Shown piece after piece: positions 6,237 to 7,010 of a stretch of DNA of 7,010 nt. The DNA lies in assembly GCA_002293605.1 (NCBI GenBank), contig DBDO01000149.1, positions 1-7,010 on the forward strand. Reading direction: 5' to 3'. The position numbers and the translations under genes were made by a program. Below the pieces are notes generated by a model. That model had not been told where the DNA came from. It saw only the letters and a list, made by a program, of their open reading frames with translations, and made no database searches. This DNA comes from Desulfovibrionaceae bacterium UBA930. Lineage in GTDB: Bacteria; Desulfobacterota; Desulfovibrionia; Desulfovibrionales; Desulfovibrionaceae. Within the stretch, counting starts at the first letter, position 1; the number at the start of each line of letters is the position of its first letter.

Positions 6237-6263
6237 CAAGGATTTACCTACAAATCCTTGTAG
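6234..6263. repeat. Perfect 12-bp inverted repeat sharing its base with the previous one
   Basis: CTACAAGGATTT (6234-6245) and AAATCCTTGTAG (6252-6263) are exact reverse complements around the loop ACCTAC. Its first three bases belong to the right arm of the 6200-6236 hairpin, so the lowest pairs of the two stems exclude each other. A second CTACAA at 6248-6253 could also pair with TTGTAG at 6258-6263. Confidence 0.88.
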
Positions 6264-6267
6264 CGAG

Positions 6268-6306
6268 ATACTTATAGGCAGGCTTTGCCCGCCGTTACGC
6301 AAGTAT
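6268..6306. repeat. Imperfect compound stem before fliN
   Basis: An inner stem GGCAGGC-TTT-GCCCGCC (6277-6293) has six pairs and one A/C mismatch. An outer stem ATACTT (6268-6273) / AAGTAT (6301-6306) encloses it through unpaired bases. It is the third stem in a row in the fliL-fliN gap. The remaining 6307-6346 hold only the fliN leader and its ribosome binding site; I see no convincing promoter there. Confidence 0.6.
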
Positions 6307-6346
6307 ATCAAAGTGAAACTGCTATAGGTGAAGACGAGGAAGGCAT

Positions 6347-6874
6347 ATGACAGCCGATGAACTGGATCAGGAAGCGCTGGCAGCCCAGTGGGCTGCATCC
6401 CTTGGCGCGGATGACGATGAGGTGGAGGGGCAGAGCGCCGGAGGCGCGTCTTCGGACGAGGCCCTGGCTGCCGAATGGGCCGCTGCTCTGGCTGCGGATG
6501 AGCAGGCCAGCGTGAAGAAGGAAAAAGAACAGGCCACGCTCGCCTCACAGGCAAAAGTGGCCGACTTCAGAGATTTGACCGATGAAGCCAAGGCCCCCAG
6601 GCAGGGATCCAGCAACCGCGAACTGGACTTTATTCTGGATATTCCACTGGATGTTTCGGCGGAACTTGGTCGCACCCGGCTTTTGATCAACGAACTCCTG
6701 CAATTGGGTCAGGGCTCGGTGGTGGAATTGAACAAGCTGGCCGGTGAACCGCTGGAAGTCTATGTTAACGGTAAAATGGTCGCCAGAGGCGAGGCCGTGG
6801 TGATCAACGAAAAATTCGGCATCCGCCTCACGGATATCATCAGTCCTATGGAGCGGGTAAAGCAGCTGGGGTGA
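6347..6874 (+). CDS. fliN: Flagellar motor switch protein FliN
   Basis: The 175-residue product ends in a complete SpoA (surface presentation of antigens) domain, about 92-175. It includes LDFILDIPLDVSAELGRTR, GQGSVVELNKLAGEPLEVYVNG and FGIRLTDIISP, very close to Salmonella FliN. FliN forms the base of the cytoplasmic C-ring, works with FliM and FliG in direction switching, and binds the FliH export complex. The N-terminus is long and acidic, alanine-rich, and contains two copies of a motif (EALAAQWAASLGADD at 9-23; EALAAEWAAALAADE at 38-52) that is normally single in FliN. GAGGAAGG (6336-6343) precedes the ATG. The stop is close to or overlaps the next gene, so co-transcription continues. 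Total length is above that of enteric FliN (about 137), because of the N-terminal region. Confidence 0.94.
   Translation: MTADELDQEALAAQWAASLGADDDEVEGQSAGGASSDEALAAEWAAALAADEQASVKKEKEQATLASQAKVADFRDLTDEAKAPRQGSSNRELDFILDIPLDVSAELGRTRLLINELLQLGQGSVVELNKLAGEPLEVYVNGKMVARGEAVVINEKFGIRLTDIISPMERVKQLG
6371..6502 (+). repeat. Internal duplicated motif in FliN (6371-6415 and 6458-6502)
   Basis: Two 15-codon units encode EALAAQWAASLGADD and EALAAEWAAALAADE, 29 codons apart. Nine of the first ten residues match, with several synonymous differences, so it is not a recent DNA duplication. Salmonella FliN has one related site, ALDDLWADAL, near its N-terminus. Confidence 0.75.
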
Positions 6875-6879
6875 GAGCC

Positions 6880-7010
6880 ATGACGCAGAAAAGGCACTTT
6901 TGTATCGTCATCTGCACAGCTTTGTGGCTGTCGGCCACACTATGCGCCTTGCCGACAAGGGGCGCTACAGCCGTGCAGGAGGCCCCGGAGCCTTCGGCCG
7001 CGCCTGCCGT
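6880..7010 (+). CDS. Probable FliO-like flagellar export protein, 5' part only
   Basis: An open frame runs from ATG 6880 off the window end (43 full codons). It begins MTQKRHFCIVICTALWLSA with a basic start and a hydrophobic stretch (about 7-24). A possible signal-peptidase site follows (ATA at 29-31), and then an Ala/Pro/Glu-rich segment. This is a credible signal peptide and exported linker. FliN is usually followed by fliO and fliP in such operons, and FliO is poorly conserved with a membrane segment and low-complexity stretches, so FliO is the best guess from position, not from a motif. GTG at 6871 is in frame and would give a GTGA overlap with the fliN stop. The ATG is preferred because GGGG (6868-6871) stands eight bases upstream, but this is uncertain. 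Confidence 0.5.
   Translation, partial: MTQKRHFCIVICTALWLSATLCALPTRGATAVQEAPEPSAAPA

Noticed and set aside
6200..6263. Intrinsic terminator after fliL
   Set aside because: The stems are strong, but no T-run follows on either strand and the stems are AT-rich, so standard Rho-independent termination is not supported.
6284..6328. Sigma-70 or sigma-28 promoter before fliN (TATAGG at 6323)
   Set aside because: No suitable -35 box lies at the correct distance and no TAAA-N15-GCCGATAA pattern was found.

Overview
The window is an ordinary chromosomal stretch of a motile, fairly GC-rich Gram-negative bacterium. The gene order era - yggS - motA - motB - motB - fliL - fliN - (fliO), together with the protein sequences, resembles Desulfovibrio and its relatives (Desulfovibrionaceae). 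The lineage is inferred from recalled synteny and protein character, not from a database search. All recognised genes are on the + strand and packed tightly. No tRNA, rRNA, CRISPR array or transposase gene was seen.

Positions 1-1522 hold a coupled pair. The first gene is the 3' end of a YgiB-like (DUF1190) gene. It overlaps by 4 bp (GTGA) a complete YgiC-like ATP-grasp gene of the glutathionylspermidine synthase family. Positions 1554-3263 hold two housekeeping genes: era (GTPase with a KH domain for 16S rRNA/30S maturation) and yggS (PLP-homeostasis protein).

Positions 3335-7010 are a flagellar operon segment. A good match to a sigma-28 (FliA) promoter overlaps the yggS stop codon and sits just before motA, so motor genes seem to have their own flagellar-class promoter. 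motA is followed by two tandem motB paralogs that share a near-identical DNA block over the ion-conducting helix. Both encode the proton/sodium-carrying Asp (D22), but both lack the Asp of the canonical GHTD peptidoglycan-binding motif. FliL (stator-associated membrane protein) follows, then a 144-base intergenic region, then FliN (C-ring switch protein) and the start of a signal-peptide-bearing protein that is probably FliO. Together these genes give the stator (MotA/MotB/MotB), its partner FliL, the rotor switch (FliN) and the beginning of the export-gate genes.

The most unusual non-coding part is positions 6200-6306. It starts with a perfect 17-bp stem (3-nt loop) containing the fliL stop codon. 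A perfect 12-bp stem follows and shares three bases with the first, and then an imperfect compound stem. The first 70 bases are about 30% GC by hand count, far below the flanking genes. No T-tract follows any stem, so they do not look like standard intrinsic terminators. The other main oddities are the doubled MotB, the changed GHTD motifs, and a duplicated LAAxWAAxL motif in the FliN N-terminus.
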